DNA of 64,000 nt from Moringa oleifera (lineage: Eukaryota; Streptophyta; Magnoliopsida; Brassicales; Moringaceae), in contig JAJFZO010000642.1 of assembly GCA_021397835.1 (NCBI GenBank), positions 1-64,000 of the forward strand, given 5' to 3'. The notes under the pieces were generated by a model. That model was not told the DNA's origin. It worked only from the letters and a program-made list of their open reading frames with translations, and made no database searches. Shown here one piece after another: positions 36,001 to 46,588 of this stretch; within the stretch, counting starts at the first letter, position 1; each line of letters starts with the position of its first letter. Both the position numbers and the translations under genes were made by a program.

Positions 36001-37560
36001 CCCCACGTCTGCCGCCTCAGGGGCCTGCGAGGAAGCTCTACGCATTCTCGAAATCCCCCCAACCATTTGGCTCACGTGTAGCATGCATCATCTTTAGCTT
36101 CGCCGCCCACACCATCGAGCTTGTCTAGCCAAATCCCAGAACATTATCCCATGATTATTCTCGCTTCGTTGCCCACGTTTTTCCCACCAATGAGGCCTTG
36201 GCAATAGGGGTGCCGATGCTGGCCGTGTGGCTCGCTCGTTTGTAATGGCCGACGATCGTGTCGTCGATCGCGCTTTGCAAGGAGTCCGTCTAGGCAAGCC
36301 TGAGCGTCGAGATCCAACCCCACGTCTGTCGCCCCGAGGGCCTACGACGAAACACTCCGCATGCTCGAAATCCCCCCAACAATTTGGCCCTCACGTAGCA
36401 TGCATCATCGTGAGCTTCGCCGCCCACACCATCGAGCTTGTCTAGCCATATCCCAGCACATTATCCCACGATTATTCTCGCTTCGTTGCCCACGTTTTTC
36501 CCACCAATGAGGCCTTGGCAGTAAGGGTGCCGAGGCTAGCCATGTGGCTCACTCGTTTCTAACGGTCGACGATCGTGTCGTCGATCGCGCTGCGCAATGA
36601 TTTCGCCTAGGCATGCATGAGCGTCGAGATCCAACCCCACGTCTGCCGCCCTGAGGGCCTTCGACGAAGCACTCCGCATGCTCAAAATCCCCCCAACAAT
36701 TTGGCCCCCACGTAGCATGCATCATCGTGAGCTTCGTCACCCACACCATCGAGCTTCCCTAGCCATTTCCCAGCACATTATCCCACGATTATTATCGCTT
36801 CGTTGCCCACGTTTTCCCACCAATGAGGCCGTGGCAGAAGGGGTGCCGAGGCTAGCCGTGTGGCTCACTCGTTTCTAACGGCCGATGATCGTGTCGTCGA
36901 TCACGCTGCATAATGAGTCCGCTTAGGCAAGCATGAGCGTCGAGATCCAACCCCACGTCTGCCGCCTCAAGGGCCTGCGAGGAAGCACTACGCATTCTCG
37001 AAATCCCCCCCACCATTTGGCTCTCGTGTAGCAGGCATCATCGTTAGCTTTGCCGCCCACACCATCGAGCTTGTCTAGCCAAATTTGAGCACATTATCCC
37101 ACGATTATTCTCGCTTTGTTGCCCACGTTTTTCCCACCAATGAGGCCTTGGCAGTAGGGGTGCCGAGACTGGCCGTCTGGCTCGCTCGTTTTTAATGGCC
37201 GACAATCGTGTCGTCGATCGCGCTGCATAATGAGTCTGCCTAGGCAAGCATGAGCGTCGAGATCCAACCCCCAGTCTGCCACCTCAAGGGCCTGCGAGGA
37301 AGCACTACGCATTCTCGAAATCCCCCCAACCATTTGGCTCTCGTGTAGCATGCATCATCGTTAGCTTCGCCGCCCACACCATCGAGCTTGTCTAGCCAAA
37401 TCCCAAAACATTATCCCACGATTATTCTCGCTTCGTTGCCCACGTTTTTCCCACCAATGAGGCCTTGGCAATAGGGGTGCCGAGGCTGGCCGTGTGGCTC
37501 GCTCGTTTCTAATGGCTGAAGATCGTGTCATCGATCGCGCTGCGCAATGTGTCCGTCTAG
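27091..37560. repeat. Distal subfamily of array A tagged by gtctaggcaagcctgag
   Basis: The variant gtccgtctaggcaagcctga replaces the usual gtccgcctaggcaagcatga. I placed its start at 27,091, 28,042, 28,993, 30,261, 30,578, 31,529 (with gttcg), 33,114, 35,016, 36,284 and 37,551. Successive gaps are 3, 3, 4, 1, 3, 5, 6, 4 and 4 monomers, each within one base of a multiple of 317. I saw it nowhere before 27 kb. A companion variant, ggcctaggctgtaggg-like (ggctgtagggg), occurs in some of the same units. No fixed higher-order repeat is evident. Confidence 0.8.
28585..28800. repeat. Array A unit with several small indels
   Basis: Deletions and insertions cluster here, for example gatgccttgcagaggggtg, gatccaacccacgtc and ggctctctcacgtgtag. 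The neighbouring copy near 29,870-30,060 shares some substitutions (gtccgactaggc, catgcgaggaggc) without the indels. This points to a recent duplicate carrying extra errors. Confidence 0.55.
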
Positions 37561-38918
37561 GCAAGCCTGAGCGTCGAGATCCAACTCCACGTCTGTCGCC
37601 CCGAGGGCCTACGACGAAGCACTCCACATGCTCGAAATCCCCCCAACAATTTGGCCCTCACGTAGCATGCATCATCGTGAGCTTCGCCGCCCACACCATC
37701 GAGCTTGTCTAGCCATATCCCAGCACATTATCCCACGATTATTCTCGCTTCGTTGCCCACGTTTTTCCCACCAATGAGGCCTTGGCAGTAGGGGTGCCGA
37801 GGCTGGTGGTCTGGCTCGCTCGTTTTTAACGGCCGACGATCGTGTCGTCGATCGCGCTGCGTAATGCGTCCGCCTAGGCAAGCATGAGCGTCGAGATCCA
37901 ACCCCACATCTGCCGCCTCAAGGGCCTGCGAGGAAGCACTACGCATTCTCGAAATCCCCCCAACCATTTGGCTCTCGTGTAGCATGCATCATCGTAAGCT
38001 TCGCCACCCACACCATCGAGCTTGTCTAGCCATATCCCAGCACATTATCCCATGATTATTCTCGCTTCGTTGCCCACGTTTTTCCTACCAATGAGGCCTT
38101 GGCAGTAGGGGTGCCGAGGCTGGCTGTGTGGCTCGCTCGTTTCTAACGGCCGACGATCGTGTCGTCGATCGCGCTGCGCAATGATTCCGCCTAGGCATGC
38201 ATGAGCGTCGAGATCCAACCCCACGTCTGCCGCCCCGAGGGCCTTCGACGAAGCACTCCGCATGCTCGAAATCCCCCCAACAATTTGGCCCTCACGTAGC
38301 ATGCATCATCGTGAGCTTCGCCGCCCACACCATCGAGCTTGTCTAGCCATATCCCAGCACATTATCCCACGATTATTCTCGCTTCGTTGCCCACGTTTTT
38401 CCCACCAATGAGGCCTTGGCAATAGGGGTGCCGAGGCTGGCCGTGTGGCTCGCTCGTTTCTAACGGCCGACGATCGTGTCGTCGATCGCGCTGCGCAATG
38501 AGTCCGCCTAGGCAAGCATGAACGTCGAGATCCAACCCCACGTCTGCCGCCCCAAGGGCCTACGACGAAGCACTCCGCATGCTCGAAATCCCCCTAACAA
38601 TTTGGCCCTCACGTAGCATGCATCATCGTGAGCTTCGCCACCCACACCATCGAGCTTGTATAGCCATATCCCAACACATTATCCGAAGATTATTCTCGCT
38701 TCGTTGCCCACGTTTTTCCCACCAATGAGGCCTTGGCAGTAGGGGTGCCGAGGCTGGCCGTCTGGCTCGGTCGTTTTTAACGGTCGACGATCGTGTCATC
38801 GATCGCGCTGCATAATGAGTCCGCCTAGGCAAGCATGAGCGTCGAGATCCAACCCCTTGTCTGCCGCCTCAAGGGCCTGCGAGGAAGCACTACGCATTCT
38901 CGAAATCCCCCCAATCAT
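37561..38918. repeat. Terminal monomers of array A
   Basis: The last four to five units are clean and in register, of mixed type, with no decay toward the boundary. A pair near 38,300-38,830 (with gaacgtcgagatcc, gcttgtatagccata and ttatccgaag) closely matches 32,160-32,500, about 20 monomers upstream. The final unit is cut at cgaaatccccccaatcat. Confidence 0.85.
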
Positions 38919-38921
38919 GAA
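38915..38921. other. Junction of satellite A and satellite B
   Basis: The 317-bp monomer is followed up to ccccccaatcat (38,918), and the 182-bp monomer begins at acgctgggcgag (38,921). Only two bases, ga, belong clearly to neither. There is no target-site duplication, transposon end, inverted repeat or linker. Each monomer is broken mid-unit. It looks like an illegitimate join with little or no homology, or an assembly join. Confidence 0.9.
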
Positions 38922-41383
38922 CGCTGGGCGAGCAACCCATGCCGTGCCTGCTGGGGGGTACCTGGGCATGCCATCCGTGACCCGGGTCCATGCATCGCAG
39001 CACCCCTGGCTCGCACGCTGGGCAGTCAGTCGAGGGGCAGGGACGAGGGGGCTGGCTCGCTATTGGCGCCCGCGGCCTGGCTGGCGCACCCACTGCTGCC
39101 GCACACTTGGTGAGCAGCCCATGCCATGCCTGCTGGGGGCTGCCTGGGCAAGCCACCCTTGCCCAGTGCCTGTGCAACGCAGCCCACCTGGCTCGCTTGC
39201 TGGGCACTACGTGATGGGACAGGGACGTGGGGGCTGGCTCGTGATTGGCACCCACGGCCTGGCTGGCGTGCCAACCGCTGCCTCACGCTGGGTGAGCAAC
39301 CCATGCCATGCCTGCTTGGTGCTGCCTAGGAGTGCCACCCGTGGCCAGGGTCTGTGCGACGCGGCACCCCTGCCTTGCATGCAGGGCAGTCAGTTGAGGG
39401 GCAGGGACGATGGGGCTGGCTCGCGATGGGCGCCTGTGGCCTGGCTGGCGCGCCCACCGCTGCCACAAGCTGGGCGAGCAGCCCATGCGGGGGCTGCTGG
39501 GGGATGCCGGGGCATGCCATCCGTGCCCCGGGTCCATGTGTAGCGGCACCCCTGGCTCGCACGCTGGGCAGTCAGTCGAGGGGCAGGGACGAGGGGGCTG
39601 GCTCGCGATGGGTGCCCGCGGCCTGGCTTGCGTGCCCACCGCTGCCGCACGCTGGGCGAGCAGCCCGTGCAGTGCCTGCTGGCGGCTGCCTGGGCGCGCC
39701 ACCCGTGCCCAGGGTCCGCATGACGCGGGACCCCTGGCTGGCACGCTGGGCAATTAGTCGAGGGGCAGGGACGAGGGGGCTGGCTCGCCATGGGCGCCCG
39801 CGGCCTGGCTGGCGCACCCACCGCTGCCGCATGCTGGGCTAGCAGCCCATGCCGTGCCTGCTGGGGGCAGCCTGGGCATGCCACCCGTTCCCAGGGTCCG
39901 TGCGACGCGGCCCCCCTGGCTCGCTCGGTGGGCACTACGTCGAGGGACAGGGACGTGGGGGCTGGCTCGCGGTGGGCGCTCGAGGTCTGGCTGGCGCGCC
40001 AACCGCTGCCGCACGCTGTGCGAGCAGCTCATGCCGTGCCTGCTGTGGGATGCCTGGGCGTGCCACCCATGCCCGGGGTCCATGCGACATGGCACCCCTG
40101 GCGCGCACGCTGGGCAGTCAGTCGAGGGGCAGGGACGAGGGGGCTGGCTCGCTATGGGCGCCCGTGGCCTGGCTAGCGCACCCACCGCTGCCGCAGGCTG
40201 GGTGAGCAGCCCATGGCGTGCCTGCTGGGGGCTGCCTAGGCGTGCTACCCATGCCCAGGGTCCGTGCAATGCAGTATCCCTGGCTCGAACGCTGGGCAGT
40301 CAGTCGAGGGGCAGAGACGAGAGGGCTGGCTCGCAATGGGCGCCCGCGGCCTGGCAGGCGCGCCCACCGCTGCCCCACGCTAGGCGAGCAGCTCATGCCG
40401 TGCCTGCTGGGGGCTTCCTGGGCATGCCACCCATGCCCAGGGTCTGTGCGACGCGGCACCCCTGTCTCCCACGCTGGGTTGTCAGTCGAGGGGCAGGGAG
40501 GAGGGTGCTGGCTCGCGATGGGTGCCCACGGCCTTGCTGGCGTGCCCATTGCTGCCGCACACTGGGCGAGCCGCCCATTCCGTACCTCCCTGGGGCTGCC
40601 TGGGCATGCCAGACGTGCCCATGGTCCGTGCAACGCGGCCTCCCTGGCTTGCTCGCTGAGCACTTAGTCGAGGGACAGGGACGAGGCGGCTGGCTCGCAA
40701 TGGGTGCCCGTGGCCAGGCTGGCGCGCCCACCTCGACCGCACGCTGGGCACTTGGCCCATGCCGTGCCTGCTGGGGGATGCCGGGAAATACCTCCCGTGC
40801 CCAGGGTCTGTGTGACACGACTCTCCAGGCTCGCTCGCTACTTAGACGAGGGACAGGGACGAGGGGGCTGGCTCGCAATGGGCGCCCACGGCGTGGCTGG
40901 CGCGCCCACCGCTGCCACACACTGGGCGTGCAGCCCATGCCATGCCTGCTGCGGGCTGGCTGGGCATGCCACCCATGCCCAGGGTCCGTGCGACGTGGCA
41001 CCCCTCGCTCGAACTCTCGGCAGTCAGTCGAGGGGCAGGGACGAGGAGGCTGCCTCACTATTGGTGCCCTCGGCCTGGCTGCCGCGCCCACCTCTACCTC
41101 ACGCTGGGCACTTAGCCCATGCCGTGCCTGCTGGGGGATGCCAGGGCATGCCTCCCGTGCCCAGGGTACATGCAACGCGGCACCCCTGGCTTGTAAGCAG
41201 GGCAGTCAGTCGAGGGGTAAGGACCAGGGGGCTGGCTCACGATGGGCGCCCGCGGCCTGGCTGGCGCGCCCACCGCTGCCGCTTGCTGGGCAAGCAGCCC
41301 AAGCCGTGCCTGCTTGTGGCTGGCTGGGCATGCTACCCATGCCCAGGGTACGTGCGATGCAGCACCCCTGGCTCGCACGCCGG

Positions 41384-41565
41384 GCAGTCAGTCGAGGGGC
41401 AGGGACGAGGGGGCTGGCTCGCCATTGGCGCCCTCGGCCTGGCTGGCACGCCAACCGCTGCGGCACGCTGGGCGAGCAGCCCATGCCATGCTTGCTGGGG
41501 GCTGGCTGGGCATGCCACCCGTGCCCAGGGTCCGTGCGACACGGCACCCCTGGCTCGCACGCTGG
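41384..41565. repeat. Representative 182-bp monomer of array B
   Basis: A full unit with the common features. The purine-rich start has G runs at 41,396-41,399, 41,402-41,404 and 41,409-41,413. Two copies of the 6-mer ctggct lie about 110 bp apart; in other monomers they mark the ends of a deletion. An inverted repeat of 7-bp arms (ctgggca at 41,506-41,512, tgcccag at 41,522-41,528) flanks a 9-base loop. Confidence 0.85.
41506..41528. other. Inverted repeat (potential hairpin) in the array B monomer
   Basis: Arms of 7 bp, ctgggca and tgcccag, are separated by 9 bases. The element recurs in most monomers of the ggctggctgggcatgcc type. In other subtypes (ggctgcctgggcgtgcc) a transition weakens one arm. 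It is a sequence observation only; no function is claimed. Confidence 0.6.
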
Positions 41566-42292
41566 GTAGTCAGTCGAGGGGCAGGGACGAGGGGGCTGCC
41601 TCGCTATTGGTGCCCCCGGCCTGGCTGGCGCGCCAACCGCTGCCGCACGCTGGGCGAGCAGCCCATGCCGTGCCTGCTGGGGACTGAATGGGCGTGCAAA
41701 CCCTGCCCAGGGACCATGCAACGCGGCACCCCTGGCTCGCACACTGGGCAGTCAGTCAAGGGGCGGGGACGAGGGGGCTGGCTCGCGACGGGCGCCCGCG
41801 GCCTGGCTGGCGCGCCCACCGCTTCCGCATGCTGGGCGAGCAGCCCATGCCATGCCTACTGGGCGCTGGCTGGGTGTGCCACTTGTGCCCAAGGTCCGTG
41901 CGCCGCAGCCCCCCTGGCTCACTCGCTGGGCACTACGTCGAGGGACAGGGACGTGGGGCTGGCTCGCGATGGGCGTCTGCGGCCTGGCTGGCACTCCCAC
42001 CGCTGCCTCACGCTGGGCGAGCAGCCCATGCCGTGCCTCCTGCGGGCTGGCTGGGCATGCCACCCGTGCCCAGGGTCTGTGCGACGTGGCACCCCTGGCT
42101 TGCACGCTGGGCAGTCAGTCGAGGGGCTGGGACGAGGGGGCTGGCTCGCTATTGGCGCCCTCGACCTGGCTGGCGCGCCCACCGCTACCGCACGCTGGGC
42201 GAGCAGCCCATCCCGTGCCTTCTGGGGGCTGCCTGGGAGTGCCACTCGTGCTCAGGGTCTGTGCGACGTGGCCCCCCTGGCTCGCTCGCTGG

Positions 42293-45200
42293 GCATTTAG
42301 TCGAGGGACAGGGACGTAGGGGCTGGCTCGCGATGGGCGCCAGCGGCCTGTCTGGCGCGCCGAATGCTGCCGCACGGTGGGCGAGCAGCCCATGACGTGC
42401 CTGCTGGGGGCTGGCTGGGCATGCCAACCATGCCCAGGGTCCATGCGACGCGGCACCCCTGGCTTGCACGCTGGGCAGTCAGTCGAGAGGCAGGGGAGAG
42501 GGGGCTGGCTCACTATTGGCGCCCTCGACCTGGCTGGTGCGCCAACCGCTGCTGCACACTGGGCGAGCAGCCCATGCCGTGGCTGCTGGGCGCTAGCTGG
42601 GCATGCCACCCATGCCCAGGGTCCGTGCGACGCGGCTCCCATGGCTCGCACGCCGGGCAGTCAGTCGAGGTGCAGGGACAAGGGGGCTGGCTCGCTCTTG
42701 GCGCCCTCGGCCTGGCTGGCGCGCCAACCGGTGCCGCACGCTGGGTGAGCAGCCCATGCCATGCCTGCTGCGGGCTGGCTGGGCATGCCGCTCATGCCCA
42801 GGGTCCATGCGACGCGGCACCCCTGGCTTGCACGATGGGCAGTCAGTCAAGGGGCAGGGACGAGGGGGCTGGCTCGCTATTGGCGCCCTCGGCCTGGCCG
42901 GCGCGTCCACCGCTACCGCACACTGGGCAAGCAGCCCATCCCGTGCCTGCTGGGGGCTGCCTCGGTGTGCCACCCGTGCCCAGGGTCTGTGCGACGCGGC
43001 CCCCCTGGCTCGCTCGCTGGGCATTTAGTCGAGGGACAGGGACATGGGGGCTGGCTCGTGATGGGCGCCAGTGGCCTGGCTGGCGCGCCCAACGCTGCCG
43101 CACGCTGGGCGAGCAGCCCATGACGTGCCTGCTGGGGGCTGGCTGGGCATGCCAACCGTGCCCAGGGTCCGTGCGACGTGGAACCCCTGGCTTGCACGCT
43201 GGGCAGTCAGTCGAGAGGCAGGGGAGAGGGGGCTGGCTCGCTATTGGCGCCATGGGCCTGGCTGGCGCGCCAACCGCTGCCGCACGCTGGGCGAGCAGCC
43301 CATGCCGTGGCTGCTGGGCGCTAGCTGGGCATGCCACGCATGCCCAGGGTCCGTGCGACGTGGCTCCCCTGGCTCGCACGCAGGGCAGTCAGTTGAGGGT
43401 CAGGGACAAGGGGGCTGGCCCGCAATTGGCGCCCTCAGCCTGGCTGGCGTGCCAACCGCTGCCGCACGCTGGGAGAGCAGCCCATGCCGTGCCTGCTGCA
43501 GGCTGGCTGGGCATGCCGCCCATGCCCAGGGTCCGTGCAATGCGGCACCCCTGGCTTCCACGCTGGGCAGTCAGTCGAGGGGCAGGGACGAGGGGGCTGG
43601 CTCGCTATTGATGTCCTCGGCCTGGCTGGCGCGCCCACCGCTACCACACGCTGGGCCAGCAGCCCATCCTGTGCCTGCTGGGGGCTGCCTGGGCGTGCCA
43701 CCCGTGCCCAGGGTCTGTGCGATGCAGCCCCCCTGGCTCGCTCGCTGGGCATTTAGTCGAGGGACAGGGACGTGGGGGCTGGCTTGCGATGGGCGCCAGT
43801 GGCCTGGCTGGCACGCCCAACGCTGCCGTACGCAGGGCGAGTAGCCCATGACATGTCTGCTGGGGGCTGGCTGGGCATGCCAACCGTGCCCAGGGTCCGT
43901 GCGACGCGGCACCCCTGGCTTGCACGCTGGGCAGTCAGTCAAGAGGCAGGGGCGAGGGGGCTGGCTCGCTATTGGCGCCCTGGGCCTGGCTGGCACGCCA
44001 ACCGCTGCCGCACGCTGGGCGAGCAGCCAATGCCGTGGCTGCTGGGCGCTAGCTGGGCAAGCCACCCATGCCCAGGGTCCGTGCGACATGGGTCCCATGG
44101 CTCGGACGCAGGGCAGTCAGTCGAGGTGCAGGGACAAGGGGGCGTGCTCGCTCTTGGCGCCCTCGGCCTGACTGGCGCGCTAACCGCTGCCGCACGCTGG
44201 GCGAGCAGCCCATGCCATGCCTGCTGCGGGCTGGCTGGGCATGCCGCTCGTGCCCAGGGTCCATGCGACGTGGCTCCCCTGGCTCGCACGCAGGGCAGTC
44301 AGTTGAGGGGCAGGGACGAGGGGGCTGGCTCGCTATTGGCGCCCTGGGCCTGGCTGGCGCGCCAACCGCTGCCGCACGCTGGGAGAGCAGCCCATGCCGT
44401 GCCTGCTGCAGGCTGGCTGGGCATGCCACCCATGCCCAGGGTCCATGCAATGCGGTACCCCTGGCTTGCACGCTGGGCAGTCAGTCGAGGGGCAGGGACG
44501 AGGGGGCTGGCTCGCTATTGATGTCCTCGGCCTGGCTGGCGCGCCCACCGCTACCACACGCTGGGCCAGCAGCCCATCCTGTGCCTGCTGGGGGCTGCCT
44601 GGGCGTGCCACCCGTGCCCAGGGTCTGTGCGATGCAGCCCCCCTGGCTCGCTCGCTGGGCATTTAGTCGAGGGACAGGGACGTGGGGACTGGCTCGTGAT
44701 GGGCGCCAGTGGCCTGGCTGGCGCGCCCAACGCTGCCGCACGCTGGGCGAGCAGCCCATGACGTGCCTGCTGGGGGCTGGCTGGGCATGCCAACCGTGCC
44801 CAGGGTCCGTGCGACGCGGCACGCCTGGCTTGCACGCTGGGCAGTCAGTTGAGAGGCAGGGGCGAGGGGGCTGGCTCGCTATTGGCGCCCTCGGCCTGGC
44901 TGGCGTGCCAACCGCTGCCGCACACTGGGCGAGCAGCCCATGCCGTGGCTGCTGGGCGCTAGCTGGGCATGCCACGCATGCCCAGGGTCCGTGCGACGTG
45001 GCTCCCCTGGCTCGCACGCAGGGCAGTCAGTTGAGGGGGAGGGACAAGGGGGCTGGCCCGCAATTGGCGCCATCAGCCTGGCTGGCGTGCCAACCGCTGC
45101 CGCACGCTGGGAGAGCAGCCCATGCCGTACCTGCTGCAGGCTGGCTGGGCATGCCGCCCATGCCCAGGGTCCCTGCAATGCGGCACCCCTGGCTTGCACG

Positions 45201-46114
45201 CTGGGCAGTCAGTCGAGGGGCAGGGACGAGGGGGCTGGCTCGCTATTGATGTCCTCGGCCTGGCTGGCGCGCCCACCGCTACCACACGCTGGGCCAGCAG
45301 CCCATCCCATGCCTGCTGGGGGCTGCCTGGGCGTGCCACCCGTGCCCAGGGTCTGTGCGATGCAGCCCCCCTGGCTCGCTCGCTGGGCATTTAGTCGAGG
45401 GACAGGGACGTGGGGGCTGGCTCGCGATGGGCGCCAGTGGCCTGGCTGGCACGCCCAACGCTGCCGTACGCAGGGCGAGTAGCCCACGACATGTCTGCTG
45501 GGGGCTGGCTGGGCATGCCAACCGTGCCCAGGGTCCGTGCGACGCGGCACCCCTGGCTTGCACGCTGGGCAGTCAGTCAAGAGGCAGGGGCGAGGGGGCT
45601 GGCTCGCTATTGGCGCCCTGGGCCTGGCTGGCGCGCCAACCGCTGCGGCACGCTGGGCGAGCAGCCCATGCCGTGGCTGCTGGGTGCTAGCTGGGCATGC
45701 CACCCATGCCCAGGGTCTGTGCGACATGGCTCCCCTGGCTCGCACACAGGGCAGTCTGTCGAGGGGCAGGGACGAGGGTGCTGGCTCGCTATTGGCGCCC
45801 TCGGCCGGGCTGGCGCGCCAACTGCTGCTGCACGCTGGGCGAGCATCCCATGACGTGCCCACTGGGGGCTGGCTGTGCATGCCAACCATGCCCAGGGTCC
45901 GTGCGACGCAGCACCCCTGGCTTGCATGCTGGGCAGTCAGTCGAGAGGCAGGGACGAGGGGGCTGGCTCGCTATGGGAGCCTGCTGCCTGGCTGGCACTC
46001 CCACCGCTGCCGTACACTGGGCGAGATGCCCATGCCGTGTCTGCTGGGGGCTGCCTGGGCGTGCCACCCGTGCCCAGAGTCCGTGCGACGCGGCACCCAT
46101 GGCTCCCACGCTGG
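42293..46114. repeat. Array B higher-order repeat of 4 or 5 monomers (728 or 910 bp)
   Basis: The marker gcatttagtcgagggacag occurs at 42,293, 43,021, 43,749, 44,659 and 45,387. The gaps are 728, 728, 910 and 728 bp, exactly 4, 4, 5 and 4 monomers. Each marker monomer is followed by a gcgccagtggcctgg-type unit, then a gtcagtcgagaggcaggg unit, then a gctgctgggcgctagctggg unit. Some variants recur instead at 1,638 bp (9 units), as in the gtacgcagggcgagtagccc pair near 43,828 and 45,466. So 5-mer plus 4-mer blocks were also duplicated together. Confidence 0.9.
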
Positions 46115-46528
46115 GCAGTATGTCGAGGGGCAGGGACGAGGGGGCTGGCTAGAGATGGGCGCCTGCGGCCTGGCTGGCGCGCCTACCGCTGCCGCACGCT
46201 GGGCGAGCAGCCCATGCCGTGTCTGCTGGGGGCTGCCTGGGCGTGCCACCCGTGCCCAGAGTCCGTGCGATGCAGCACCCCTGGCTCCCACGCTGGGCAG
46301 TATGTCGAGGGGCAGGGACGAGGGGGCTGGCTCGAGATGGGCGCCTGCGGCCTGGCTGGCGCCCCCACCGCTGCCGCACGCTGGGCAAGTGGCCCATGCC
46401 GTGCCTGCTGGGGGCTGCCTTGGTATGCCACCCTTGCCTAGGGTCTGTGCAACGTGGCCCCCCTGGTTCGCTCGCTGGGCACTTAGTCGAGGGACAGGGA
46501 CGTGGGGGCTGGCTCGAGATGGGCGCCC

Positions 46529-46588
46529 GCGGCCTGGCTGGTGCGCCAGCGGCCTGGCTGGTGCGCCAGCGGCCTGGCTGGTGTGCCC
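46529..46588. repeat. 20-bp internal tandem triplication
   Basis: The segment gcggcctggctggtgcgcca occurs at 46,529-46,548 and 46,549-46,568. It occurs again with two changes at 46,569-46,588 (ending gtgtgccc). Normal monomers have it once. This is typical of replication slippage inside a monomer. Confidence 0.9.

Larger units (their letters stand above)
1..38918. repeat. Satellite array A, 317-bp monomer, about 122 head-to-tail copies
   Basis: The same unit recurs from the first base to the junction near 38,918. Counting between identical landmarks gives 317 bp (845 to 1162 to 1479), and landmarks tens of kilobases apart differ by whole multiples of 317 plus a few identifiable indels. Order of landmarks within the monomer: catcatcgtgagc, tagccatatcccagcac, cttcgttgcccacgttttt, aatgaggccttggcag, gtgccgaggctgg, ggctcgctcg, cgacgatcgtgtcgtcgatc, gcctaggc, gagatccaacccc, gaaatcccccca. 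GC is about 59% and CpG is not depleted in my hand-made consensus. All copies lie in one orientation. The left end is cut mid-monomer by the window edge. I see no gene, transposon or unique DNA in it. The satellite family is not one I recognise by name. Confidence 0.97.
38921..42292. repeat. Irregular left part of array B
   Basis: About 18.5 monomers of several subtypes with no clear higher-order period. Subtypes differ at tattggcgccctcgg versus gatgggcgcccgcgg, at tcagtcgaggggcag versus acgtcgagggacag, and by a cacctcgaccgcacg or cctctacctcacg form (near 40,730 and 41,090). All are near 182 bp, and nothing but satellite was seen. Confidence 0.8.

Noticed and set aside
1..38918. CRISPR-like array
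   Set aside because: The repeated unit is continuous, with no unique spacers, and at 317 bp is far too long.
1..38918. A half-unit (about 158 bp) internal duplication of the 317-bp monomer
   Set aside because: Comparing the two halves by eye gave only scattered short words such as tcgtcg and gagctt, with no sustained alignment. A proper self-alignment could overturn this.
38900..38940. Transposon or inverted-repeat boundary between the arrays
   Set aside because: Both monomers can be followed to within two bases of each other, leaving no room for an element.
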